DNA of 64,000 bases from Spinacia oleracea (lineage: Eukaryota > Streptophyta > Magnoliopsida > Caryophyllales > Amaranthaceae), in the NCBI RefSeq assembly GCF_020520425.1, contig NC_079487.1, positions 44,833,219 to 44,897,218 on the forward strand, in the 5' to 3' direction. Each line of letters begins with the position of its first letter. Position 1 is the first letter of the stretch. Shown one piece after another: positions 30,716-41,787 of the stretch. Made by a program: the position numbers and the translations under genes. The notes beneath the pieces are model-generated. The model made no database searches. It was not told where the DNA came from and saw nothing but the letters and a program-made list of their open reading frames with translations.

Positions 30716-33313
30716 ATGGCAGAAGCAATTCTCATGGCAGTCACAAAATCTGTTCTTGGAAAGCTTGCTTCCTTCACTGGTGATATTGCTTTGACCTCGG
30801 CTACAGAAGAGATCCGAACCGCCAAATCAGCTAAAAAGGATCTTAAGATAATAGCGAGCAAACTGTCTGCCATTTGTGCTGTTCTTCACGATGCAGAGCA
30901 GAGGTTGTACACAAATGAGTCGATCAAGATTTGGTTAAGGGATCTCAAGGACGTTGTTTATGACATAGATGATCTTTTGGATGAAGTCGCAACTTATGCT
31001 TTGCAGTGTAGTGCCAATAAAGGTCATGTGCTAATCCAGTTGAGGTACTATTTTTCCTCCTCAAATCCTTTCATTTTCCGCTTAGAGTTGAGCCACAAAA
31101 TAAAAGACCTCCGCGAAAAAATAGAGGACATAGTTGCTAAGAAAAATGAATTTGGATTGACTGAGCATCCAGTTGAAATCAAACCGGTAGAGAGGAATCC
31201 CTTAGATGCATGTGCTTATGTGAATATGTCGGATATTATCGGAAGAAATGACGATAGAGTGGGTATTGTAAGCATGTTATTAGCCATTGATGCTCTTAAT
31301 CATCTACCTGTGATTCCTATAGTGGGGTTGGGAGGAGTTGGGAAAACTGCATTGGCTAAGTTAGTGTACCATGATGAATGGGTTGTACGTGCATTTGATA
31401 TCAAGCTTTGGGCATGTATCTCTCACAAGTTTGACATGCAGAAAATCATGGAGGACGTTGTAAAATCTGCTGTTGATGACAATTTATCCGGCCTTAGCTT
31501 AGGTCGAACTGTTGAAAAACTTCAAAAGTTATTGAGGGGGAAGAAGTATTTTCTTGTGCTAGATGATATATGGGTACATGACATTGCGGTGTGGGCAGAG
31601 TTTAAGAACATACTTGCGGTTGGTAAAGCAGGAAGTGTGCTTTTGGTCACTACAAGGCATGCAAATGTTGCTTCTGTCGTTGGAACTGTAGAACCTTACA
31701 ATTTGGTTGGTCTTTCAGATCAAAATTCTTGGTCTATCTTCAAACAATTAGCATTCATGGAAGGAGACGAAAAAAGATATCCAGATCTTGTTCATATAGG
31801 AAGGTCTATTGTGGAGAAATGCGTTGGAGTTCCACTTCTTATTAAAACTTTAGCGAGTTTTTTACGAGGCGTGAGAGACAAGAAAGAATGGCAACAGGTC
31901 AATAAGAAAGGCAGCCTCGTAGAGGTGCAAACTCAGAGCACTGACGTTATGCGAGTTTTAAAACTTAGCTATGACAAACTTCCCTCTCACTTAAAGCCAT
32001 GCTTTGTTTACTGTTCATTGTATGTGAAGGCTTCTGGAATTTATCCAAGAGTTTTATCAAATTATTGGAGTGCCTTAGGATTGCTGCAGCAAAGTGATAA
32101 AGATCACAAGAATGAAGTAAATGGATACAATTACTTGACAGATTTGATAGCAAGATCCCTTCTTCAAGAACTGTGGGTTTTCTTTGACGGAACTGTATTC
32201 TGCTGTCAAATGCATGATCTCTTACACGATCTAGCAACAAATATAATAGGAGAAGAGTTAGCTGTTGTAACATGTAATGAGCTCAAAGTTTCTGAGATGT
32301 CTAGGCATTTAGTATGGGGATACGAGGCACGGGATGGGCTATTGGAAAAGGAATTCCCGAAGGAACTAGTCAAGGCAAAGAATGTTCTAACATTCAGATT
32401 TGGTTATAAGATGGGTCAGATAAGCAAATCCTTTCTTAGAGACATTATAACCAGTTTAGAACGCTTACGTATCTTGGATCTTGGGAATAGTTACTTCGAG
32501 GAGTTGCCTGAACTGATTGGAAATTTGAAGCATTTGAGGTATCTTGACTTGGGGAATAATTATATGCTTAAAAAGCTCCCTAGTACGATATGCCAGTTAC
32601 TAAACCTGCAAACGTTTCATATTTATGGTTGTAAGCAGTTGAAAGAGCTGCCCAAAGACATGAACAGGTTGGTAAGCCTTGGGGATTTAAGTGTGACTAC
32701 CAGCCAAATGTGTTTAGCAGATTCTAAAATTAATGGTCTGAGTTCTTTACGGCGTTTGGTGCTCTATTCCTGTAAGGGGCTAACATCCTTGTGGGATGGT
32801 GCTTCTGTTTTATGCATCACATCTCTCCGAGAGCTGCAGATAAATAACTGTTCTAAATTGGCTAGCCTTCCGAATAGCATGAATCAACTTGTTGTCCTTG
32901 AGAGATTAGTTATATCTTATTGTGAAGAGTTGGATTTGGAGGTTGGGAAGGGCCTGCATGGTCTTCACAACCTTCAAACATTAGAGATTGTAGGGGTTCC
33001 GAAGTTGGGTTCTTTACCAGATGGTATCCAATCTGCTGCATCCTCTCTTATAAATCTCTCACTCGGATGTTGTACAAGTATAACTCAGCTTCCTCATTGG
33101 CTGCAACATTTCACTCGTCTTCGTAGACTTCACATTTACAGTTGCCATAATTTGTTGGCTTTGCCAGAGGGATTTGGACATCTTCATTCTTTGGAGACTT
33201 TGAGGATCCGAAATTGCTCCCATTTGACAACTAGATGTGCAAAACCGTGTGGAGAAGACTTTTCTTACATACAACATGTTCACGAAATTTTCCTTGACAA
33301 TCAACGACTCTGA
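30716..33313 (+). CDS. CC-NBS-LRR disease-resistance-type protein (865 residues, single exon)
   Basis: This is a cytoplasmic immune receptor of the CNL class, which detects pathogen effectors and switches by ADP/ATP exchange. The frame is open from 30602, but the start is placed at 30716 because MAEAILMAV is the usual CNL beginning. Residues 1-150 are the Rx-like coiled coil, with VVYDIDDLLDE at about 80-90. The NB-ARC carries the P-loop GLGGVGKT (204-211), kinase-2 LVLDD (280-284), RNBS-B GSVLLVTTR (306-314), GVPL (371-374), RNBS-D CFVYCSLY (429-436) and MHD (499-501). Leucine-rich repeats of LPSTICQLLNLQ type follow from about 575 to 850. No stop or frameshift is seen, and the length is slightly short for the class. 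The segment after RNBS-D (GIYPRVLSNYWSALGLLQ) departs from the usual IDKETLIxLWMAQG form. An AATAAA is at about 33327. Confidence 0.93.
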   Translation: MAEAILMAVTKSVLGKLASFTGDIALTSATEEIRTAKSAKKDLKIIASKLSAICAVLHDAEQRLYTNESIKIWLRDLKDVVYDIDDLLDEVATYALQCSANKGHVLIQLRYYFSSSNPFIFRLELSHKIKDLREKIEDIVAKKNEFGLTEHPVEIKPVERNPLDACAYVNMSDIIGRNDDRVGIVSMLLAIDALNHLPVIPIVGLGGVGKTALAKLVYHDEWVVRAFDIKLWACISHKFDMQKIMEDVVKSAVDDNLSGLSLGRTVEKLQKLLRGKKYFLVLDDIWVHDIAVWAEFKNILAVGKAGSVLLVTTRHANVASVVGTVEPYNLVGLSDQNSWSIFKQLAFMEGDEKRYPDLVHIGRSIVEKCVGVPLLIKTLASFLRGVRDKKEWQQVNKKGSLVEVQTQSTDVMRVLKLSYDKLPSHLKPCFVYCSLYVKASGIYPRVLSNYWSALGLLQQSDKDHKNEVNGYNYLTDLIARSLLQELWVFFDGTVFCCQMHDLLHDLATNIIGEELAVVTCNELKVSEMSRHLVWGYEARDGLLEKEFPKELVKAKNVLTFRFGYKMGQISKSFLRDIITSLERLRILDLGNSYFEELPELIGNLKHLRYLDLGNNYMLKKLPSTICQLLNLQTFHIYGCKQLKELPKDMNRLVSLGDLSVTTSQMCLADSKINGLSSLRRLVLYSCKGLTSLWDGASVLCITSLRELQINNCSKLASLPNSMNQLVVLERLVISYCEELDLEVGKGLHGLHNLQTLEIVGVPKLGSLPDGIQSAASSLINLSLGCCTSITQLPHWLQHFTRLRRLHIYSCHNLLALPEGFGHLHSLETLRIRNCSHLTTRCAKPCGEDFSYIQHVHEIFLDNQRL

Positions 33314-35208
33314 GGATTTCAATCTCAATAAAGCAGGTTTGAATTTGTAACCTTATTTGATATAAATTACATGTTAAGTGTTTTACTTCATATTTGTTTT
33401 TTCCATTTATTGGGGCTCTAACTGATTGTAATTATTAAGTCCTTTTTCTGATCAGCCTTGGCAGAACTTGAGCAGGAAGTAAATGGGCCTTAGACACCAA
33501 AATAGGTGAATTGAGAAAATGTCCGACTTACCATTGTTTCAAATGCATTTGATAAACTATGCATTTTGCAACTTCTGTTGTATTTAGTCACATATAATTG
33601 ATGAGTATGTAACTACAGAAAAAGAGTTAAAAATATGTCAGAATGGTTGATTATCCGATATCTATCTAGTATCTACTCTTTGCCGTTTTATCGGATACTT
33701 TTTACTTCTTCCATAGGATGAATTAGATAGGGCTGTGGTTCTCCGGGTTGCTGTCATTGAGTGAGATCTAGGTGGAGGATCTGTCTTTCTTGTTTGTTCC
33801 ATTGTTCTATCTATAAGAAGAATTTAAGGAGTTATTAGTTTCTGTTTAATAACTTCTTGTACATAAATGGCTTATCATATTGCACACTATTAATTTTATT
33901 GACGCAAGTTTTGCTTGATGCACCAGAGGTTTGGAACACAAGTCTGATAAAAAAACGGACGTGATCATGGAGAGTAAATTTTGTGAGAACTACGACCATC
34001 ATAAACTGCATTACATGAGATGGTGGGAAAATAACTTCAGATTTTTTCCACGCCACAAGAGGATCTGCTTATACATAGTATGTATTTATATTTGAGAAAC
34101 TCATGGACAATGGGAGGCTATCTTGTCTGACCAAAATGATGTGACCTAAGCTAGATGTATGGGGGTACCCGGTGATTATGTGTCCTTGAGCTTATGAGAA
34201 TTACTTTGAGTACAGGAAAATAACTCTTATTTTGTTGATTGGGAGATCGTTTACAATACCAATGTTATCGGTGTTGGACTGTTGGGGGCATGTTAGGCTT
34301 GAATAGGCTTGTTGTTGCATAGGAATGTGGTTGATTTATGTTTGGTCATAATGTGTTAAACGTCAAAGCCGTTGGAGTTGGATCTTAGTTGTTGGACTGA
34401 AGATGAAGTTTCTTTTTTAGGTGTAACAGTGCAAGGGGTTGGGCTAGCAACCAAGTGATGAAAATGTGTTACTAAGAATGTATTGTATGTTGGGACCTCT
34501 TCTTTCTTGGCTTCTCTGCTTTATCCGGCTTTTGGGTTCCGGGTTTCAGTTGGGTTAGTCTGTCAATGAAGGGGGGTTTTGAAAATCATAGTACAAATTG
34601 TAGCTTTGTAGTCTAGCCTGGTCAAAGGGAACTTGGGGAGTTAAGACTCAGTGATGGTTGTAAACTACCCCGAACCATGTAAGAATACGAAGTTCAATTA
34701 GGCAGGTAACAATGTACGGCGTAATATGTTCTGTTTCAATGGGATTTGGGTGTTGGAATTTGCTTTTTTCTTGAGTATCTCACTCATTTTAATGGTTCTG
34801 TGTATTGCAGAGCTGATGGTCTTTGCATGAGTAAGATAATATGCACCTTTTGTCAAACCTTGCAAAAAGGATCAAGAGGCAGCCTCAATGCCGAGCTCTG
34901 AGGTTGTTGATGATTACATCTTCCATCTGTGCCTATGACAAGCATTTTGGGTTAATTTTTAACTTGTAAACCCATCAAGGTTTCCTGTCGGTACTAGTAG
35001 TATGCCAGTATGGGCTGCTCAGTTGTAGTCCCTGTGACTCTTTCGCAGGGCACGGGTGTTAATCTTGTTACTGAGACTTCTTTTTTATATACGGAGTAGT
35101 TAATAACTTAATATGGATTATTGGATTATCATACATGACCCGTATTATGTATCACAGGAATATATCAGTTTCATTTCTGCTTCAATGTCAAATTTTACTG
35201 CCATTTGT
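33314..35208. other. Noncoding interval after the NBS-LRR gene
   Basis: No coding sequence is supported. About 34170-34650 is a diverged direct copy of 30060-30560. The two share, in order, GTGGTTGATTTA, a GAAGTTTCTTT block, GGGCTAGCAAC and a TA(T/C)AAATTGTAGCTTT block followed by TGGTCAAA. This suggests duplication of sequence around the resistance gene. Confidence 0.5.
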
Positions 35209-35225
35209 TTTGCGGATTGGTATAT

Positions 35226-35416
35226 TTTTTTTTGGTTCTACTACGAGGAGTTTCCACCGCCTTCGGCGAGTGGACTAATCTCCTGCGGGAGTTTGCATGG
35301 GTACCTCGATGGGCAGCATCCCTCCCATTTGAGATTTTTTCCATTCCCAAGTCTCGAACCCGAGACGTTGGTTAAGGAGCAAGAGGCCCTTAACCGCTCA
35401 TGCCAACCTCAATTGG
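35226..35416 (-). mobile_element. tRNA-derived SINE with 17-bp target duplication
   Basis: This 191-bp element reads on the minus strand. Its head contains a box A-like TGGCATGAGCGG followed 35-45 bases later by a box B-like GGTTCGAGAC, the internal RNA polymerase III promoter of tRNA-derived SINEs. Its tail is a run of eight or nine A on the minus strand (T run at 35226-35233). Exact 17-bp direct repeats TTTGCGGATTGGTATAT flank it at 35209-35225 and 35417-35433. A plus ORF across it is chance. The class is firm; the family needs a database. Confidence 0.9.
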
Positions 35417-35433
35417 TTTGCGGATTGGTATAT

Positions 35434-35860
35434 AACACAACATGAACATTTGGCAATTGTCGTGGTTGATCTCTACAGGCTTTGCAAAAAGTCAACATAG
35501 TATTAACTACGTAACGAGATTAATTGTTGTACAATTAACGCGACCAAAAGAAAATTACTCCATTACTTGTACGATGTATTAAATCTAATATACTTAAAAA
35601 ATACAATATCATAAAATAGAGGTGATCAAATTCGGGTTGGGTTGGGTTGAGCTTCAACATAAAAGGTCATGTCCAAACTCATAAATTTGATACAGGCTAC
35701 AATAGGCTTTTTGCGTTTGGATATTCGCGAAGAAATTGATATGAAGAAGCTTGAAGATCCACACAAAAGGGAAAAAGCAAGTGATTACAAGTGACTTCGT
35801 CTTTACTTTTTCTACTTCGTCTTTACTTTTTCTAGAACAAAAGGTCTTGTATGCACAAGT
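35434..35860. other. AT-rich interval, nothing recognised
   Basis: No coding sequence or clear repeat boundary is seen. A 20-base stretch (ACTTCGTCTTTACTTTTTCT) is directly repeated near 35794-35834. Confidence 0.4.
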
Positions 35861-36143
35861 TGTACAATAAATTTATTGTACACCAACATAACTTTTACCC
35901 AGTTTTCTATAACTTTTACCCAATTTTCTCTAACTTTTATACTATTAAAAAATAAGTTGATAGATAATCATTTAAAAGGGCTAAATGATAAATTTTATAC
36001 ATTATTAGTGATTTTGAAGAAATACTTTTAATTAAAATGAAAATTTTTATTAGTAAAAAATAGATAACTTTTACGTATATAAGGGTAACTTTTATGCATT
36101 TTACGTTAACTTTAACTTCGGTGTACAATATTTATCGTACACC
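35861..36143. mobile_element. Short palindrome-ended MITE-like element
   Basis: The left end is a perfect 22-bp palindrome (35861-35882, halves TGTACAATAAA). The right end is a near-perfect 24-bp palindrome (36120-36143, halves GGTGTAC). AACTTTTA words follow the left end and precede the right end. No coding capacity is seen, and a minus ORF inside is AT-rich chance. No target duplication was identified. Confidence 0.4.
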
Positions 36144-36442
36144 CATTGTAAATAAGAATTTGTGTTTCCAGAACTAAAAGCTAAACCTAATTTTGTTTAA
36201 TTTTGCCATTTTTAGAATTTTACAATCTTCTTCTGAAATTGCGAAATCGAAGGAGAATACAGATCTAGCGTGATTGATTTCTGATTAATATTCTTGCATG
36301 CATGTAGATTGTTAATTTTATTTGACATAAAAATGTCTTACTAAGGTTTTTTAAAAATTCTTTCATTACCTTTTCAAACCTTAACTTTTGATTTTTTTGC
36401 TCCAATGTCGAAAGTAACAATTTAATGCCCCAAATTTTTATA

Positions 36443-37210
36443 TGAGACTGTCCTCACCATCAACTGATGGTGAGACCAGTTCACACTTGCGAATTTAGGT
36501 ATGTTACTTCTATAGGTTAGACATGTTACTTTTTTTATAATTTTAGAGGATATACTTTTTTTAGTTTAGGTATGTTACTTCTATAGTTTATACATGTTAC
36601 TTTTTTTATACGGAGTAGTTTTAGGAGAGATACCTTCTTAGTTTAGGTATGTTACTTCTATAGTTTACACATGTTACTTTTTTTTAATAATTTTAAATGA
36701 GGTATTTTTTTTAGTTTAGGTATGTTACTTCTATAGTTTAGACATGTTAAATTTTTTTATAATTTTAGATGAGGTACTTTTTTAGTTTAGGTATGTTACT
36801 TCTATAGTTTAGACATGTTACTTTTTTTTTTTATACGGAATAGTTTTAGGGGAGGTACATTTTTAGTTTAGGTCTGTATGTTACTTCTATAGTTTAGACA
36901 TGTTACTTTTTTTATAATTTTAGATGAGGTACTTTTTTAGTTTAGGTATGTTACTTCTATAGTTTAGACATGTTACTTTTTTTATACGGAATAGTTTTGG
37001 GGAGGTACATTTTTAGTTTAGGTATGTTACTTCTATAGTTTAGACATATTACTTTTTTATATATATATAATTTTAGAGGAGGTACTTTTTTAGTTTAGGT
37101 ATGTTACTTCTATAATTTAGATCTGTTAATTTTTTTTTATAGTTTTAGGGGAGATACGCTATTGGTTTCGCGCTCGTCACACCATCAAGTTGATGGTGTA
37201 ACTGGTCTCA
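36443..37210. repeat. Foldback-type element holding nine 71-81 bp tandem units
   Basis: The ends are inverted: TGAGAC then a hairpin CCATCAACTGATGG on the left (36443-36475) and the matching CCATCAAGTTGATGG to GTCTCA on the right (about 37175-37210). Between them the word TTAGGTATG (once TTAGGTCTG) starts nine units, at 36495, 36566, 36643, 36716, 36787, 36868, 36942, 37018 and 37095. Most units continue ACATGTTAC, then end in one of two forms: a TTATAATTTTAGATGAGG form and a TTATACGGAGTAGTTTTAGGGG form. No coding capacity is seen. Confidence 0.75.
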
Positions 37211-39824
37211 CAGGAAACGCACTATTTAATGCCTGTAATTGGCACTCAACAACAGAAACAAAATCTCGATTATATAATTTAAAGTTTTCATAGGTCAATT
37301 AATGTTTAATTTAATAATTTTCAATTTTATTACAATAATGTTCATTTTGTTGCCTAATTAATTTCCTCAATTTATTTTTACAGTAGTTGAAGTGGAAGTT
37401 TGCACAGTGCTTAAAGTGAATCTGAGAAAACAATAATTAAATACTCCCTCTATATTTTAAAAAGAGATATATTTTCCTTTTTTTTTGACATGTCTTGATT
37501 CCCACTTCCGGTTATATTAATATTTCTATCTTTTTTGTGGTCTCCACACTTCTTCATATCATCTTTACTGTAATAGATAGGAAAATGCTACATATACATT
37601 AGATGTACAAGAAATCTTATACACCATACCACCAGTAAAAAAATTGACACATCAGCATTTCCCACTAAAAAAAAGGAAGGGGCCCCTTCCTTGTAAAGTA
37701 GCGGGACTATTTTCGGTGAATTGTGCCTTTGTTGTTTAGCGCCAAGTGAATCTTTTTGCTTTCATCTTCTGGACGTTATCTTTCTTCCATTAAAGACTAG
37801 AGAAACTTTCTTTGACAATTCTACAGGCCGGTTAGTCTTTTTGCACGAAATAAATCTGATGCAATTCTATTTTATCCACATTTACATGATAATTTGAGAA
37901 ATGATTTCCGGATTGTGATAAACCGTGTGATTAATCTACGTTTGGTTGGTAATTCTATTTTCTCATGTCAAATGTCAATGGCTTAACTTGCCCATGCAAC
38001 ATTATCGCAACGCCATCGTATCATAGATTGATAAATGTTAAATAGATTCCTTAATACTCTGCATTATGTTATTGTTGGATACTAATGGAGAAATGTTCAT
38101 TCCAATTTACATTAATTAAATTAGGTCCTTTTTTGAATCTTTGAATTCAGAACAGGGTAGTTTCGTTCGTAATTAAGTTGGTTTTAAGTATTTATGACTC
38201 CTCTTCTGTGTGTCTTCTTTAGGGGCAATGACATGTTAATATAGGTAATGGACGTAACCTGTTTGATGAAATTAACAAGAGAGTTATTCGAATTTATATC
38301 TCCATTTTGTTGCTTGAGAAGTCGAACAAGTTGAAGATCGTACGATGAGGAATTTTTCTGACGGTGATTCATGTTAAGTGTGATTCAATTCTGTATGGCC
38401 CTACTGTTATCTCTCTCATCTTTTTATATCTTATTTCTTCTTTATTCGGTCCTTTCCTTGAACTTTATGGATCTTTTCATTGGTTTGCAGGTTCTCATAT
38501 AACTGTGCTAACTGTCTAACTACCATCTATTTGACACAACTGAAGATGACTTTGTAATTTATAAAAGCATCCAATGTGGTTTTGCTTGGTTTGATCCTTC
38601 AATATTTTGGTTTTGTTATCTAACCCGATAAGTATTTCATGTTAGCTTGCTGACTGACAATGGAGACAATATTAGTAGTACTGTACAAGTTTTGTATGTT
38701 TTTTTTAATTTTTTTTTTTTTTGTTTTGTAGATGGCTTTTGAGGGAGAGAATGGATTGGAGATGGGTTGTGCTTGCGGTGGATTTGAGATGGTGGGATGA
38801 CAACAACAAGGAGAAGGGGGGCTGCTCTTGTTGTGGTGTATGATAAGAGAGGGTGTGGTCATGTGGTGAAGGATAGGGGGTAGGGGGTTTGCTGGCAGAA
38901 GCGTATCTGTTTGGAGCTTGTTGTTGCACTAAATTCACAAATACATCCATGTACGGATCGTAAAAAGAGTTTAAACATTTTTTTTTAACTATATAGCTAA
39001 CGATACCGGAAAATAGTTAAAGATCGCGAAGATGAGTTTTCATTATGTATGTTTAACCCTTTATAATATATGTAGAAACATTTTTTACGATCTCCAAAAA
39101 TTAACATGATATAAATAATTTGTTTAGATAGTAACTTCGAAAATTATTATGTAGTGCATAAATTATGTAGAAAATTATTATGTAGTGCATAAATTATGTA
39201 GATCGTATTTGACGTGTAATTGATGAGATATACAACTAGGTTGTTTAGGCCATGTTCTCTTCACATTATACTTGTTACTTATTGGATCTGACATTGTCAG
39301 ATTAGATTAGACCAGACCAGACCATGACTTTTTTAACTTATACTGTGCTTGAGTTTTTATCTATTTGCAAAACGTTCTTTTTTTTTTACTAACATTGACA
39401 ATATATGATTTTATAATATCATTACACCTTTAAAAAATTATACTTAAATAAAAAGATAGTGAAATTAAAATAGAATAAAGGAACTTTTATGCAAATGATG
39501 ATATGATGATACCCCCTTGCCACATTGTTCACTACTACACTGCTCGAACTGCTACCCTGTTTGTGCACACCCGTATCCGAATCCTTACAAGAGGCAAAAA
39601 GGGGGAAAAAAAATTAAGTAAGATTTTATGAGATCATATCATTATAAGAAAATCGAAATATTGGATTTTTCCAACTTTTACTATGATTTTATGACAACTT
39701 GTTACTTTTACGAGGACTATTATGTATTGTCTGTATATATATTATAAATGGGATATATTGAAATGAGAAATTGGTTGTATGTTAATATATTTTTATGATT
39801 ACATAAAGGATAATAATAAAATAT
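37211..39824. other. AT-rich interval without a supported gene
   Basis: Overlapping minus ORFs at 38620-38950 encode Pro/Ser/His-rich low complexity and lie beside a long T run (38700-38722), so they are rejected. TACTCCCTC near 37442 resembles a Stowaway-type MITE end, but no partner end was found. A direct repeat of about 30 bp (AAATTATTATGTAGTGCATA) is near 39138-39200. Confidence 0.45.
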
Positions 39825-40213
39825 TGTTTCTGCCGGAGAAACTGTGAATGTAATAACTCGGGAATTAACTTAACCGATGACGTATTTGACTGCGATTTCC
39901 TTATATCCGACCACCTGAGTTTCCGTTTTTAGATAGTCCTCGAATGTATCCGAGGAATCTTCGTATTAAAATGAGATAAGTTGTTGTTAAGTGAGAAGAG
40001 TTAGAGAGAGAGAGACTGATTTGCTTTTTTAGGTAATGATTAGATAGCCTTCTTTTTTAATGATTACAGCAGAGTATTTATATGATTACACGGGGGTAAT
40101 TATGTAATTACGTCTACTTCTAATGAACAGCTGTCCTCCTTGATTCCCAAGGTTCAAGGGCATTTTTGTCTTTTTACACCGAGTTGGGCTGACCATGTTT
40201 ATGGGCCCAAACA
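39825..40213 (-). repeat. 3' LTR of the second Tat-like element
   Basis: Its ends are TGTTTCTGCC and GGGCCCAAACA in plus display. Read on the minus strand it carries a TATA-type motif ATATAAATAC (plus 40076-40085). A purine-rich GTGGGGCTA on the minus strand just right of 40213 is the likely polypurine tract. Confidence 0.92.
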
Positions 40214-41777
40214 ATTAGCCCCACGCTTGACGTAGGAAATGGCGTCGTCGGCATGTCGTATGTTGAGCGGAGTCCAGTATCAGTCATTGTATGTTGTCAC
40301 TCTTAGTTTATCCACGTGCAGGTCGAGGGACTTTGAGTTCGGTCGAGGAGCAGCTTCAGGTAGGCCTCATAGTTGCGTCGTCGAGGAAGGTCCCAGGTCG
40401 GTGCAGTAATGCTCGGTCGAGGGCCTTCACTCCTCGCGTGATTGCTTGGTCGGGGAATTGAATGGGCCTGGTCGAGGAACATGTCTTCTGGGATGGGCCT
40501 CACCAAGCGGTCGAGGAACTTTCGTCTGTCGAGGAACGCCTGCATGTACTCGTCTAATGCTATTTGGTCGAGGAACGTGCCTACCTTGTTCGCGGGTATC
40601 ATTCGGCCGAGGAACTCTTTTCTTCGTTGAATGTTTGATCGAGGGGCTTAATGACGCCGCCTCCCAGTGATGAGACTCATCCTCGGTCGAGGGATCCGAA
40701 GTCAAGGAACTCCCTCACACAGATAATGCCGTTCGGTTGAGGTATGTAAGTGAGCCTCGATTGAGGAACTTCTTTACTTGGGTAATGACATTCGGCCTTT
40801 TTTCCTTGGTCGAGGAGCTTCTTTACTTGAACCGTTCGGCCCCGGTTGAGGGACCTATCGTCGTCCCTTCTACCGTTGTGGATTTGTATCGTGTGTCATA
40901 GGAGTGCTAAGGAGGCTTTGTCGAGGAACCTCCTGAATTTGTCGACTCGACTTAATTTTAGGTGAAGAAACAAATTAGCTCTTCACGTTGAAATTTTTAA
41001 GTGATTAGTTAGCTTCCTTCTGTCGAGGAACAGCTCCATGTACCCGTCTAATGTTGTTTGGTCGAGGAACACACCTGTTTTGCTTAAGGGGTGCCGTTCG
41101 GCCGAGGGACCCCGTGGTCGAGGAGCTCCTTGCTTTCGAGCCCGACATAACGCCTGTCGAGGAACTTAATGTGTACGGGCCCAAACACCACACGAGGTTG
41201 ACGAACAGCCCCATGTCTTTAATAGGGGTTGGTCGGTGTGCGCGTCAAATGCGGATCCACTTGGTCGAGGGGCTCCCTTTATCCGAGGAGTTTCCCTTCG
41301 GATTTGGGTGATGTTGGTCGGTCGGGTGACGAGCATTAGTCCCACGTCGACCAACCGTTAGTTGAGGGATTAATGAGCCCCAAGAACAAGGTTCGAGGCG
41401 TATAGTACAGTCCGACCTCAACAAGAGGAGGGTGCCTTTGAATGAAGGTCTTTTAAATACTTTGGACGATAGGCCCAAGTACGCCTTGATAGAAGGTCTT
41501 TAAGCACTTAATTTAGCTTTAAGTGTTCCCTTCGAGTTTGGGGCTCCGAAGAGGGCTAATGAGCCTTGTGCATTTCGGATGGTGGGCCCAAAAACGGAAG
41601 CCGATGGATTGGTTCCCTTAACCCGTACAACGTAAGTCCGAGTGCGGATCTGTCACTTGTGGGTTTTGAGCGAGGAAAACATTGAGCCTTATAATGAGCC
41701 ACAATTTTATCGCTTTCTTTTGCTCCTTTCTTAGGTTGGTCGCCGCTCCCCCCTTTCCTCTGACCTAGCCGCCGTCT
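40214..41777. repeat. Region of dispersed GGTCGAGGAAC words, upstream of the antisense gene
   Basis: At least 20 copies of GGTCGAGG followed by AAC, GAC or AGC occur irregularly between about 40318 and 41275, all in the same orientation, amid unrelated sequence. The ORFs here are by-products of this word. It lies between the 3' LTR and the plus-strand gene start, so it may be leader, promoter or decayed tandem repeat. The rest, to 41777, shows nothing coding. Confidence 0.6.
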
Positions 41778-41787
41778 CTATATAAAA
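41778..41787 (+). promoter_or_regulatory. Candidate TATA box for the antisense gene of the second Tat-like element
   Basis: CTATATAAAAGG is followed directly by a 14-base G run (41788-41801) and CT-rich sequence. It points toward the gene starting at 42460, opposite to the LTR-driven direction. The leader of roughly 650 bases between them may contain an intron, since a GAG/GTATGC donor lies near 42376. This is inferred from sequence only. Confidence 0.45.

Noticed and set aside
35340..35416. tRNA gene on the minus strand
   Set aside because: Only box A- and box B-like motifs are present. The segment does not form a full cloverleaf by eye and is the head of a SINE.
35113..35445. Plus ORF of 110 codons
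   Set aside because: It runs through a minus-strand SINE and its target duplications, so the frame is accidental.
36490..37160. Regularly spaced direct repeats reminiscent of a CRISPR array
   Set aside because: Units are contiguous and vary along their whole length, with no constant repeat and unique spacer pattern, and the DNA is plant nuclear.
38620..38950. Minus ORFs rich in Pro, Ser and His
   Set aside because: They lie beside a long homopolymer T run, are low complexity, have two overlapping frames and no start context.
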